Source: Rhodothermota bacterium
GTDB taxonomy: Bacteria > Hydrogenedentota > Hydrogenedentia > Hydrogenedentales > GCA-2746185
DNA length: 25,439 nucleotides
Assembly (NCBI GenBank): GCA_009885415.1
Contig: VFKU01000787.1
Location: 1 to 25,439 of the forward strand
Direction of reading: 5' to 3'
This document shows positions 15,095 to 23,732 of the stretch, in pieces. The translations under genes and the position numbers were made by a program. Position 1 is the first letter of the stretch, and each line of letters begins with the position of its first letter. The notes beneath the pieces are model-generated. The model was not told the DNA's origin. It did not search any database and saw only the letters and a program-made list of their open reading frames with translations.

Positions 15095-18000
15095 ATGATC
15101 GGGAGTATTCTTGCCAGAGGTTGGTGGGCGCGAGCGATCTGCGTGGCAGCGGGCGTGTGGGCCTGCGCAGGCCATGCCATCGCCCAAGACGGCATTCCGC
15201 CGTTGCTGAGCCGCGAACCGCTCGGCGCAACTGGCGCGCGCGGTTTTGCGTCTCCGCTCGCCGTCAACGTCTCGCTCTACCGCGACACGCTCACCGCCGG
15301 CGACAAGGCGCTCTACAACGAAATCTTCGGCCACTTCGCGGACGCCGTCTTCGAGGCGACCGAGGGGCAACACTTCGTTGAGAAGATCACCGTCTTCCAA
15401 AATGGCCAGCCCGTGGTCGATACGCCGCCCGTTATTACCATCTCCGGCGATACCCCGGTCAACCTCGAAGTCGGAGATGTCTATCTCGAGCAAGGCGCGA
15501 CCGCCTTCGACACGCCCGATGGCGACCTCACCTCGAGCGTGATTACCTTCGGCAGCGTGAACACGGCGATTGCAGACACTTACTTTGTCGCCTACATCGT
15601 CAACGACTCGGCCGGCCAACAGACCATCGAATTCCGGATCGTGAATGTCATCGGCAAAGATCCCGTGATCACGATATGGGGACAGAATCCACTGACCATG
15701 ACGGAAGATACGCCCTACCCGTACGCCCCTGGAACGCCAATTTTTGGCGAGCCTTTTGTACGAGCCCTCGACGTCTCGGATGGCCTGCTCACGTCTCCCA
15801 ATTTAACCTCTTCCTTCGACGTGGACACGAGCGAACCCGGCACGTACTTCGTCACCTACGAGGCCACGGATTCACAGGGAAACATCACGCGGGCCGCGCG
15901 CAAGGTCAATGTCGTGGTCGAGAATTCCGAGGATCCGGTAATCCAAATCCTAGGGCCACCCCTCCCGCCCGCCCCGCCCGGCCCCTTCCCGCCGGAAGTC
16001 CCCGACCAAAACAATAGCGGTAATCCGCTGACTATCGAAGTCGGCGACGTATTCTATGATCCGGGGGCGGAGTCTGGCGGGGCCCTCGTCACCGAGTACG
16101 ATCAGGATCTTCAGAACGGGCAAATCGCGCAATTCGACGGCACCTACTTCGTTGTTTACACCGCGACGGACGCGGAAGGCAGGACGGTCACCGAAACCCG
16201 GACTGTGGTCGTGGTCGGGAAAGACCCCGTGATACAAATCGACGGGGACAACCCCGCCACGGTCGATGTCGGATCGGCGTATATAGACCCTTGGGCGACC
16301 GCCTCCGACGTCTCGGACGGCGACCTCACGGATCAAATCGAGGCCGTGAGCGACCTCGATACGATGACGCCGGGGACCTACTTCATCCAATACCAAGTCA
16401 CCGACTCGAAAGGAAACACGACAACGGAGTTTCGCCAGGTCAACGTGGTGAAGTCCCTGGATTACGGGCAGACGTCGAACGTTTTCTGGCTGCCGTCCGG
16501 CGTGCCCAATTTCCGGCTGAGCGGGGGCATTGGCACCGGCGGCGGACAAGTCACGATGTACGACATTTTCGAGAATGGCGAAGCGGGCGCCGACATCAAC
16601 TTCCTCTCCACATCGCAGAACCGGCGCCGCGCGGGATATATCCTCGCGTCCCTGTGGATGCAGTATTACCTCGGCCTGGGGACTGAATTTAAGGACATCG
16701 GATCGGACATCGCGGTGAGGAATTCATTGCTGGCCGATCCCTTCTCGCCTGCGCTCGCGCCGGACGGGGCGGGGCTCAATCTTTCCGCGACGCTCGACGG
16801 CGTGGCCACGGCCGGCCAGTTCGATCTCTTCGAAGATACACGCGCCACGTCGCAGTTCCGCTTGCAAGGCGCCAGCGCGTGGGCAACCATCGCCCGCTCC
16901 TACGATCCCAAGTCCGCGCGGCTCATCGCCAAACGGCCCCGGACCTTCTATCCGGAGTTGGCCGCCGCTGCCCCGGTCGGCACCGCCGCGCCTGTGACAA
17001 ACTTGTCGTCCGTGCCGACGGGCTCTTTCCTGGGAACAAAGTATCTCAAGGGCGAGCGCTCCTTCTTCCGCATTGCCAGCGAAAACACGCTTCCCGTCGT
17101 CCGCGGTCAACGCAAGCGGGCCGCAGACCCTTGTGTCCCCGGACGCCTCATCGACATACCCACGACCGCACCCATCGTCTTCGAGTTCCCCGTTGACTCC
17201 AATCTGCTGGAATTGAGCGTATCGATTTCCGAGCCATGCACCAGCGACCTCATCAATCTCGATTCCATACTGATCGATCCCCTGGGTCGCCGCGTCGATC
17301 CGGAGTTTCTCTCAAACGACTCCACACAACGAATATACATAAAGAACCCCTCGGTGGCCGGGAAATGGCGCCTGGAGCTCTCCGCCCGTTCCTTCACCGC
17401 CGAAGGCGTGAAGATCGATGTGACTGCGAGCAGCTTCGAACACAAACACCGAATCTCCGCGGATCTCGTCCATAAACCCAGCAACTTGGCCACGCGCGTC
17501 GTTACGTATCCCGATCCCATCGTGCTGGAAGTGAGCGACACTGCCGGCCAAGCGACGCGCGGCGCCACGGTCAAGGGAAACCTTCGGCTGCCGACCGGTA
17601 CCGAGATTCCCGTGACCTTCTCCGACAACGGCGTCAGCCCGGACCTGATCGCGAACGACGGCAGCTACTCGACTGATCTGCGCTATCCGCAGAACGGAAT
17701 TTACCATCTCGAGGTTTCCATCGCTGACCTTGCGGGCACCGCGTCCCTCACGTACACGGGCACTTCGCGCGCGCCGAGTCTGGGCCTCGACGGCATCGTC
17801 AGCACGCCGGCGCCGGCCGATGTTCCCGTCGGCGAACCGTACATGCGGACCCTGTTTCTCGATTTCACCGTCCAGGACCTCGCTACAGACGATCACGGCA
17901 ATACAGCGGCCGAGTTCACCAGTCTCCTCTTGACGAACGCGGACAAGCCGGGAAGGATCGATACCTCGACCGATATCGACTATTTCCGCATCCAGGTGAG

Positions 18001-18625
18001 GTCGCGCGCGGCCGTCGATACCGTGGCACGACTTACGAACGCGAGCGGCGGTGGGCAATACCTGCTGCGGATGTTCGACTCGACGGGGATCAGGGAGATC
18101 GCGCGCGGGTCGAATGGGCCTTCGGGGTATCCGCAGATTCACGATGATCTGGAACCGGGAGCCTATTTCCTCGCCGTGAGCGCGTCTGGCGCGAAGGTGG
18201 GCGACACTTATTCTGTCAGCGCGGGCCCGCCGATCCCCTCCGATCTGGCGGCGATCGGCATTGATGTGATTTCCGGCGGCAGCCGTGGCGGTGGTGGCGG
18301 AGGCGGGGGTGGCGGGTGCTTCATCGCGACCGCGGCCTACGGCACGCCGCTACAAGCCGAAATCGATCGCATCCGCGGGCTGCGCGATGAGCGTCTGCTT
18401 ACAAATGCGTTTGGCGCCGCGTTCACGGATGCGTACTATCGCTTGAGCCCGCCCGTAGCGAACGCGGTGGCGCAGAGTGGCGCGCTGCGAGTTGGCGTGC
18501 GCGGCGGCATCGAGGCCGTCCTGGCGCTGATGAATCTGGACGCGCGTGCCGTGCTCGCGCTCGGCGCGATCGCGGCCCTTATTCTCACCGCTGGCGCCCG
18601 GAAACTCGGCAAGACCCGCGCTTAA
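15095..18625 (+). CDS. large secreted protein with DUF5011-like repeats and CFI-box C-terminus
   Basis: A 1176-residue exported protein of unknown function. A signal peptide (MIGSILARGWWARAICVAAG..., cleavage near AIAQ) follows a GGAAGG ribosome-binding site. Four Ig-like repeats of DUF5011 type start near residues 112, 189, 280 and 377; each opens with PVI-x-I and ends with GTYFV-x-Y-x-x-TD-x-x-G. Repeat 3 carries a proline-rich insertion. Residues about 455-640 are a unique domain I do not recognise. About 690-930 contains beta-sandwich domains, one with an FSDNGVSPDLIANDGSYS segment as in anchor-type repeats, and about 970-1045 resembles a PPC domain. A glycine run (about 1062-1074) leads to C1075 in CFIATAAYG, the CFI-box C-terminal signature, then RGLRDERLL, YYRLSPPVA and a final hydrophobic helix ending in a basic tail. 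A cell-surface role is inferred; partner and ligand are unknown. Confidence 0.85.
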   Translation: MIGSILARGWWARAICVAAGVWACAGHAIAQDGIPPLLSREPLGATGARGFASPLAVNVSLYRDTLTAGDKALYNEIFGHFADAVFEATEGQHFVEKITVFQNGQPVVDTPPVITISGDTPVNLEVGDVYLEQGATAFDTPDGDLTSSVITFGSVNTAIADTYFVAYIVNDSAGQQTIEFRIVNVIGKDPVITIWGQNPLTMTEDTPYPYAPGTPIFGEPFVRALDVSDGLLTSPNLTSSFDVDTSEPGTYFVTYEATDSQGNITRAARKVNVVVENSEDPVIQILGPPLPPAPPGPFPPEVPDQNNSGNPLTIEVGDVFYDPGAESGGALVTEYDQDLQNGQIAQFDGTYFVVYTATDAEGRTVTETRTVVVVGKDPVIQIDGDNPATVDVGSAYIDPWATASDVSDGDLTDQIEAVSDLDTMTPGTYFIQYQVTDSKGNTTTEFRQVNVVKSLDYGQTSNVFWLPSGVPNFRLSGGIGTGGGQVTMYDIFENGEAGADINFLSTSQNRRRAGYILASLWMQYYLGLGTEFKDIGSDIAVRNSLLADPFSPALAPDGAGLNLSATLDGVATAGQFDLFEDTRATSQFRLQGASAWATIARSYDPKSARLIAKRPRTFYPELAAAAPVGTAAPVTNLSSVPTGSFLGTKYLKGERSFFRIASENTLPVVRGQRKRAADPCVPGRLIDIPTTAPIVFEFPVDSNLLELSVSISEPCTSDLINLDSILIDPLGRRVDPEFLSNDSTQRIYIKNPSVAGKWRLELSARSFTAEGVKIDVTASSFEHKHRISADLVHKPSNLATRVVTYPDPIVLEVSDTAGQATRGATVKGNLRLPTGTEIPVTFSDNGVSPDLIANDGSYSTDLRYPQNGIYHLEVSIADLAGTASLTYTGTSRAPSLGLDGIVSTPAPADVPVGEPYMRTLFLDFTVQDLATDDHGNTAAEFTSLLLTNADKPGRIDTSTDIDYFRIQVRSRAAVDTVARLTNASGGGQYLLRMFDSTGIREIARGSNGPSGYPQIHDDLEPGAYFLAVSASGAKVGDTYSVSAGPPIPSDLAAIGIDVISGGSRGGGGGGGGGGCFIATAAYGTPLQAEIDRIRGLRDERLLTNAFGAAFTDAYYRLSPPVANAVAQSGALRVGVRGGIEAVLALMNLDARAVLALGAIAALILTAGARKLGKTRA
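15427..16453 (+). repeat. four tandem Ig-like (DUF5011-type) coding repeats
   Basis: Repeat units begin about 15427, 15659, 15932 and 16223 inside the large secreted gene. Shared landmarks are PVI-x-I at the start, a VGDVYxxxGA-like turn (VGDVYLEQGA, VGDVFYDPGA, VGSAYIDPWA), DGDLT in repeats 1 and 4 (DGLLT in 2), and GTYF or DTYF near the end. The units are diverged rather than recent copies. They probably form a rigid stalk that presents the unique middle domain. Confidence 0.8.
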
Positions 18626-18637
18626 TTCCACACAAGT

Positions 18638-18681
18638 ACATCGGCCCCGATCTGGACCTTAGATCGGGGCCGATGTTTTTT
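18638..18681 (+). terminator. rho-independent terminator
   Basis: A perfect 16-bp stem (18638-18653 with 18661-18676), a 7-nt loop GGACCTT, and five T residues at 18677-18681 right after the stem. It lies 13 bp downstream of the stop of the large secreted protein. There is no matching T-run for the minus strand, so it acts for the plus strand only. Confidence 0.93.
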
Positions 18682-18700
18682 GGAGCCATTTGCGCCTGTG

Positions 18701-18721
18701 GCATGGGCGGCCCGCCCATGC
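18701..18721. repeat. 21-bp perfect palindrome, REP-like
   Basis: GCATGGGCGG-C-CCGCCCATGC is an exact odd-length palindrome in the convergent space between the secreted-protein gene and the cytochrome b/c gene. It has no T-run on either side. From memory, similar GGGCGG/CCGCCC palindromes recur between genes in related GC-rich genomes; only one copy is in this window. Confidence 0.65.
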
Positions 18722-18795
18722 GCGCTGGAAAAATAACGATTCGGATTTATTCAGAGAGACGCGAAGGAGCGACTGTCCGTTCGCGCGACTCCGGT

Positions 18796-20172
18796 CTACT
18801 GCGCAGGCGGGGTGCCGCGGAGCGAGCGGAGATACGCGACGAGCGCGTCGAATTTTTCGGGGTCCACCGCCGCCGGCGGCATGATCGTGTCCGGCTTGAA
18901 CGATTTGGGGTCCTTGAGCCAGGCGCGCAAAAAGGTGTCTTGCAAGCGCAGGCCCGCGAGCGACAAGTCCGGCCCGATGTCTTTGCCGACGCCGTTTACG
19001 AGATGACAATTGAAACATTTTTGCTCGCGAAAGACCCGGCGCCCAAGCTCGATGGTCGCCGTTTCGTTGTCCGGCGCGGCGGTGGGAGGGGCGGCCGCCG
19101 CCGTTTCTTGATCCTCCGGCTCCGCCGGCATACGCGAGACCCCGTAGGCGGTGAGGCCCATGAAGATCGCGATCAGGACGGCGGCCGCGGCGACGACCGG
19201 CTTGCGGTCGCGCATCGCCGCGGTGCGTCCGCGATCGAGCCAGGGCAGCGCCGCCAGCGCGAGCGCGAGCGCGGCAGGCAGCGCGAAGGCGACGATCGTT
19301 TTTTGCGTCGCGCCGTGCGTCCAGCGCAGGAGCTCGTAATGCGCCAGGAAGTACCACTCCGGCCTCGGCTGATACGACGTATCGGCCAGGTTCAGCGGTC
19401 CCGATTTCGGCCCGCCATACTCGCCCGCGACCAACACGAGCCCCCCCAACACCAGCGTGATGGCCACCATGTCGCGGAAGAACTGCGCGGGATAGAACGC
19501 GGCCATGCGCGCGCTCGTGTCGCTCGCGGCGCGCATCGGGCCGTGCCGGCGCAACAGGAGCAGGTGCAGCGTGACTAGGGCCGCCAGCGCCCCGGGCAGC
19601 ACGACGATGTGCAGTGCATAGAAGCGTGTCAGCGTCAGCGCGCCGACCGTGTCGCCGCCCAGCATCAGCGTGCGAATCGCCGGGCCGATCAACGGCGCCG
19701 ACGAGGCAATCTCAATGCCCACCGTGCCCGCCCAATACCCCATCTGGTCGAAGGGCAGGAGCTGGCCCGTGTACGCGAGCATCACGACCACGCCGAAAAG
19801 GGCCAACCCGGTGATCCAGTTCATTTCCCGCGGCGTGCGATACGCGCCGGTGAAGACGACGCGGCACAGATGAACAAAGACCGCGACGACGGCGAAGGAC
19901 GCGCCCCAGTAGTGGAGCGCGCGGACGAAATCGCCGAGTGTGATGTTCTTTTCGATCCACGCGATGGATTCAAAGGCCGCTTCGGGATGCGGCACGTAGT
20001 ACAAGGCCAGCAGGACGCCCGTCGCAATTTGCGCCAGCAGCAGCGCGCCGGCCACGCTGCCCAGCGTGTTGCGCCATCCGACGCTGGCCGGCATTTCCTC
20101 GCCCAGAAACTCGCGCAGCGCCCGAAGCGCGCCCGTGCGCGATTCCATCCAGTCGCCGATCCGCGAGGCCAT
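18796..20172 (-). CDS. cytochrome b fused to C-terminal cytochrome c (bc complex)
   Basis: A 458-residue membrane protein. The cytochrome b part has heme-ligand pairs H87/H101 and H188/H203 (14 residues between the second pair, as in b6-type proteins), and the quinol-site PEWY (271-274) in PRPEWYFLAHYELL. So b6-like and subunit-IV-like halves are in one chain. A linker rich in Ala/Pro/Glu (about 348-372) leads to a mono-heme cytochrome c domain with CFNCH (386-390) and a likely axial Met431 in DTIMPP. Complex III of this type oxidises quinol and passes electrons through the Rieske protein to cytochrome c; here the acceptor heme is built into the same chain, replacing a separate cytochrome c1. 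It follows the Rieske gene after 3 bp, so the two are one operon. Confidence 0.95.
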   Translation of the reverse strand: MASRIGDWMESRTGALRALREFLGEEMPASVGWRNTLGSVAGALLLAQIATGVLLALYYVPHPEAAFESIAWIEKNITLGDFVRALHYWGASFAVVAVFVHLCRVVFTGAYRTPREMNWITGLALFGVVVMLAYTGQLLPFDQMGYWAGTVGIEIASSAPLIGPAIRTLMLGGDTVGALTLTRFYALHIVVLPGALAALVTLHLLLLRRHGPMRAASDTSARMAAFYPAQFFRDMVAITLVLGGLVLVAGEYGGPKSGPLNLADTSYQPRPEWYFLAHYELLRWTHGATQKTIVAFALPAALALALAALPWLDRGRTAAMRDRKPVVAAAAVLIAIFMGLTAYGVSRMPAEPEDQETAAAAPPTAAPDNETATIELGRRVFREQKCFNCHLVNGVGKDIGPDLSLAGLRLQDTFLRAWLKDPKSFKPDTIMPPAAVDPEKFDALVAYLRSLRGTPPAQ

Positions 20173-20175
20173 CGC

Positions 20176-20649
20176 TTAACCCAGCTCGGCCGTCACGCGG
20201 CCATCGCGTACTTCCGCGGTCAGCCGGCGCAAAGGCCGCGGCGGAGGTCCGCCGAGCACGGCGCCGTCCGGCGCGAAGCGCCCGCCGTGGCAGGGGCACT
20301 GGAATTCGCCGACGCCGGCATTCCACTGCACGGTGCAGCCGAGATGCGTGCAGGTCGCGGAGAGTACCAGCGGCTGGCCCGCGTCATCGAGCCGCGCATA
20401 CACGCGCACCGCGTCTTCGCGCGAATGCCAGCCGTCATTCACCGCTACGCGCAGGTCCACCGCGCGAAACGCGGCGCTGAGTTCCGACAGCGCCCCAAGA
20501 TCCACCTCGCGCCGGCGCGTCACTGCCCGCAGCGGCGCCGTGATGAACAGCGCCGACAGCCCCGCGACCGCTGCGGTCCAAAGGGCCGCCAGCGTCATGG
20601 ACATCGCGGCCATCGCATTGCGCCGCGTGATGGAAGAGTCGTCGTTCAT
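20176..20649 (-). CDS. qcrA: Rieske iron-sulfur protein of the bc complex
   Basis: A 157-residue protein with an N-terminal Tat-type signal anchor (SITRRNAMAAMSM, then a hydrophobic helix to about residue 37) and a Rieske domain. The [2Fe-2S] ligands are C100 and H102 in CTHLGC, and C118 and H121 in CPCHGG; C105 and C120 form the usual disulfide. The domain continues with RFAPDGAVLGGPPPRPL, the proline loop typical of Rieske proteins. It takes electrons from quinol bound at the cytochrome b subunit encoded 3 bp downstream. The spacing argues for a minimal two-gene bc complex. Confidence 0.96.
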   Translation of the reverse strand: MNDDSSITRRNAMAAMSMTLAALWTAAVAGLSALFITAPLRAVTRRREVDLGALSELSAAFRAVDLRVAVNDGWHSREDAVRVYARLDDAGQPLVLSATCTHLGCTVQWNAGVGEFQCPCHGGRFAPDGAVLGGPPPRPLRRLTAEVRDGRVTAELG

Positions 20650-20691
20650 CGTCTCGTGTGTGTGTTGGGGACCGGGACCGGTCCACGAAAT

Positions 20692-20723
20692 TTCAGGGGA
20701 AATCGCCCGGGCGATTCCCTGAA
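20692..20723. promoter_or_regulatory. near-perfect inverted repeat upstream of qcrA
   Basis: TTCAGGG-GA-AATCGCCC (20692-20708) pairs with GGGCGATT-CCCTGAA (20709-20723); 15 bp match, with a 2-nt bulge on the left arm and no loop. It lies 43 bp upstream of the qcrA start, between that gene and the terminator of the lipoprotein gene. Lack of loop and T-run argues against a terminator, so a protein-binding operator is plausible. The remaining 243-bp intergenic space shows no other element than the terminator listed separately. Confidence 0.45.
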
Positions 20724-20825
20724 GAATTTTGCAGAGTGTAGCGATTTCCGGCGCGATCGGGCAAGCCGCGCCGATCCATGGCCACAGTGTCTCCGGGCGC
20801 GTGAAACGACTGCAATGCGTGGCCG

Positions 20826-20865
20826 CACAAAATAGAAGCGCCCCCGGCAGCGCTGCCGGGGGCGC
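20826..20865 (-). terminator. rho-independent terminator of the lipoprotein gene
   Basis: A perfect 28-bp GC-rich palindrome (20838-20851 with 20852-20865). On the minus strand it is followed by TTCTATTTTG (from 20837 downward). It begins 27 bp past the stop of the lipoprotein gene. The central bases must form the loop, leaving a stem of about 12 bp. Confidence 0.8.
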
Positions 20866-20892
20866 GAATACGCGTTGAAATTATTTCGAGGC

Positions 20893-21318
20893 TTAGAACT
20901 GCGCCTGATAGGTCACGAGCCACGCACCCTCGCGCTTCTCGAGCGTGAACTCGAGCGTCAACGCGCCGAAAGCGCCTTCAAGGCCGATCGGCTTCGCCGT
21001 CGCCTTGGCGCCGTCGACCGCGATCACGAGCTTGCTGGTGTCAATCTTGATGTCCTTGAGGAAGCCCTGATCTTTCGCGCCGGTCAGGAACTCCTTCATC
21101 TCGGCCTTGCCGCCGCCCTGATCGGACTTGAAGTCCTCCGCGTAGCTCGCGGTCATCGCTTCGATGTCCTGCGCCACAAGTGAGGCCATCGCCTGATCCA
21201 CCAGTTCCTTGATCATCGTTTCGTCGCTCTTGCCTTTCGCCGCGCCGCCGCCCGCGCACCCCGCCATCACGACCAACGCCAGCGCAACCACTCCAAACTT
21301 CATCGCAATCGCCTTCAT
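20893..21318 (-). CDS. small lipoprotein, NTF2/SnoaL-like
   Basis: A 141-residue protein with a lipoprotein signal peptide (MKFGVVALALVVMAGC; lipobox AGC, Cys21) followed by a short Gly/Ala/Lys linker. The rest (about 30-141) looks like a small alpha+beta cone: two helices with SLVAQDIEAMTASYAEDF, then alternating strands ending in EKREGAWLVTYQAQF. That arrangement is typical of DUF4440/SnoaL-type NTF2-like folds, where the WxVxxxQ ending is common. It is probably anchored to a membrane and might bind a small ligand; no catalytic residues can be assigned. AAAGGG lies upstream of the first ATG. It is a single-gene unit with its own terminator. Confidence 0.78.
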   Translation of the reverse strand: MKAIAMKFGVVALALVVMAGCAGGGAAKGKSDETMIKELVDQAMASLVAQDIEAMTASYAEDFKSDQGGGKAEMKEFLTGAKDQGFLKDIKIDTSKLVIAVDGAKATAKPIGLEGAFGALTLEFTLEKREGAWLVTYQAQF

Positions 21319-21406
21319 GTGCTCGCCCTTTCTGTTTGTCCTATCCGGAATGATGGACGTGAAAATTCCCCGACCCGACCCGTTCGAGAGGAATGCGGGA
21401 AATCAT

Positions 21407-21426
21407 AGCGCGCGACCGCGCGCGCT
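21407..21426 (-). terminator. GC-only hairpin downstream of the acylase gene
   Basis: AGCGCGCG (21407-21414), loop ACCG, CGCGCGCT (21419-21426): an 8-bp stem about 55 bp past the acylase stop. It has only a weak T-rich stretch after it on the minus strand (TATGATTT). It could be a weak terminator or simply a GC-rich palindrome. Confidence 0.3.
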
Positions 21427-21480
21427 TCAAGCCCGTGACCCCTTTGACTCCGCGGGGGCCGGGATCGTTTCAACCACCCA

Positions 21481-23634
21481 TTACTCTTCGCCGGGCCGGT
21501 ATTCCTGCTCGAGGTGGGCCCGGATTTCAGCTTCCTCCCGCCATACGGGCCGCAGCTCGCGCCTGGCGAAAAGCGGGCTCTGGTCGTTGTAATGCGGGGA
21601 GGACTCGATGCTGGTCGCCGCGCCAAACTGGTGGACAGCCTGCGTATGCACCGCGCCCGCTTTGTCCCAGCGCACCATAAGGACAAGAGTGTCGCCCGCG
21701 CGGCCGATGAGGCGCCCGGTGGCCTCGTCCGGCGCGCCATAGACCGCGTGCAGCACGTCGGGCGCGCCGCCGATGCCGACGTCGGCCGAGCCGCGCACGA
21801 CGCGGTTCACCTCGCTCCACGGCACGTCCATCCGGCCGAATCTGGTCTTCAGGTTCTCGACTGTTTGCCCGAGGCTCTTGGCCAGTTCCTCGCCCGAGGG
21901 CACGCCGTCGTTGAAGTTCTTGATCAAGCGGCCCACCGTGAGCACGCCGAGCGCCGCGGCTGGGTTTTCAGGTTGCGTGCCCAGGTCCCATGCGCGCAGC
22001 AGGTCGATCGCTTGTTTGTCCACGGCATCTGGGTGCGCCGCGGCGTATTCCATCAAGGCCTTCATCGAGCGCCCCATCGACGACGCCGTCGAATATTTCA
22101 TGTCGTACTTGTATTCAAGAAACTCGTCCCAGGTGATCTTGTCGTCCGCCGTGAACAGCTCCATCGCCCGTAGCGAGCGGTTGGTCATGCTCGTCTCGAT
22201 GCCCATCGTCGCCGGATACTTTTCCGGATCGGGATTGCCGGGACCGGCCGTGGTCTGGAAGGGCGAGGAGTTGCAGTTCTGAAAAAAGCCGGACGCGGGG
22301 TTCTTCACCAGCGGCAAATCGTCGAAGGGGAGATAGGAATTCCATACTGTCTCCGAGACGTCGCCCGGCAGATATTTTTTGTAATCGTAGCCCGGCGTGC
22401 GAATCGGCAGCTTGGCGTTGTAGAGGTAAAGAATATTTCCTTTATCGTCCGCGTAACCGATGTTGAGCTAGGCGATCGCTTGCAGGCTCACCGCGTCCAT
22501 CCACTCCTCGAGCGTGTTCGCTTTGTTCATGCGAAACCACTGCTCGACTTGGCGAATGTCGCCCATGCCGGCATAGCGAATCGCGTAAACGCCGTGTTTG
22601 GCGCGCACGACCGGGCCCTGAACCGAGCGCAGCACCTCGCGCCGCACGTTCATCGTCATCGCCGACTTGTCGGAGAGCTTGGCCTTGAGCGTTACCGTCT
22701 TTACTTCGAGGTCCAACCACTTCCCGTCGAACCAGTATTGGTTCGGATTGTCCGGATTCATCTTGAGGACGTAGATATCGACGAGGTCGGGCGCGTTGAC
22801 CGTGTGCGCCCAGCCGAGGTGCGCGTTGTGCCCGTGGCCGATGACCGGCATCCCCGGGAAGAGCCCGCCGTACATGTCCCAGCCCTGCTCGCTGTGCAGT
22901 TGCGCCTCGTACCACGCGACCGGCCCCGTGTAGGGCTGGTGCGAGTTGATGGCGAGGTAGGTGCCGCCGTCGGCCGAGCGCGTGCGCGAGACGCCCAGCG
23001 TGTTCGAGCCGAGCTCCATCTGCTTGCGGAAATAATCGCCCGCCATCGCGAAGGCCTCGCCGTCCGCGAAATCGAGCGCGGCGCGTTTCTCCGAGACTTC
23101 GCGCTTGCGTTCCTCGCCGAAGAGTTCGCGCACCGCGTTGTCGAGCCCGAAGAAGAACGGCGCCTTGAACACGAAGCCCGCCACGATGTCCTTGCCGGTA
23201 ATCGGCAGGACCTCGGGCATCAGCACCTGGTTCATGTGCTTCTTCGCGTAGAGATTCACGCCCTCGGCATAGGCCTCGCAGATCGCGCGCGTCTCGGGGC
23301 TCAGGTCCGTGTCGTACTTCGCGTTCACCGAGTCCCACACGCCGAGCAGATGCACCAGATAATCGATCGCCGCCGCGTCCGGCCCGCCGTGCACCCCGCC
23401 CAGACTGCGTCCCGCGATCAGCGCCCCCTGAATCGTCGTGAAATCGTCCTCGCAATGCGCGTAGGCCAGGCCAAAGGCCGTGTCCGCGTCCGTCTTGCCG
23501 AAGATATGCGGCACGCCCCACGTATCGCGCAGGATTTTGACGTCGCGGGTAAGGTCTTCGGCGATCGCCGCAAATGAAAATGCGGAGAACACCGCGATCA
23601 GCACGAACGAACGCCGCATCAAACGAATCGACAT
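21481..23634 (-). pseudogene. penicillin-acylase-family hydrolase interrupted by an in-frame TAG
   Basis: One reading frame of 717 codons, broken only by a TAG at 22470-22468 (codon 389). It begins with a signal peptide (MSIRLMRRSFVLIAVFSAFSF...) and has the Ntn-hydrolase layout of penicillin G acylase, aculeacin acylase and PvdQ: an alpha-chain region with RDTWGVPHIFG and GLAYAHCEDDF, the autoprocessing site GSN with nucleophile S210, AINSHQPYTGPVAWYEAQL, and GHGHNAHLGWAHTVNAPDLVD. After the TAG the frame continues as LNIGYADDKGNILYLYN, LPGDVSETVWNSYLPFDDLP and NPASGFFQNCN, and it ends with SSPHYNDQSPLFA and a normal TAA. There is no frameshift. The enzyme would cleave amides such as acyl-homoserine lactones or acyl-peptides in the periplasm. 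Truncation at codon 389 removes most of the beta chain, so the gene is inactive unless the TAG is read through or is a sequence error. The ATG at 23634 has GGGGGG upstream; the frame further upstream is translated repeat DNA. Confidence 0.85.
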
Positions 23635-23666
23635 GAAACCCCCCGAATCGGATAGAGAAACAAACA

Positions 23667-23709
23667 TTGTCATTGCGAGGAGCGGGGTTTGCGACGAAGC
23701 AATCTCGTC
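23667..23709. repeat. dispersed repeat element (TTGTCATTGCGAGGAGC type)
   Basis: The stretch begins TTGTCATTGCGAGGAGC and ends GCGACGAAGCAATCTCG, with outer ATTGC and GCAAT arms. From memory, this sequence type recurs between genes in many unrelated bacteria. It lies 33 bp upstream of the acylase start codon and therefore in the presumed promoter region of that gene. No second copy is in this window. Confidence 0.6.
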
Positions 23710-23732
23710 AACCCGCAACCCTACCTAAAATC

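Noticed and set aside
19609..20835. 408-codon plus-strand frame across the Rieske and cytochrome b genes
   Set aside because: Arg/Ala-rich shadow of two clearly functional minus-strand genes.
22468..22470. TAG recoding (pyrrolysine or general amber reassignment)
   Set aside because: Several intact genes in the window terminate with TAG and no Pyl genes are visible; a local nonsense mutation or error is simpler.
23635..23718. Upstream extension of the acylase reading frame
   Set aside because: The extra residues come from the TTGTCATTGCGAGG-type repeat; the signal peptide begins at the ATG at 23634.
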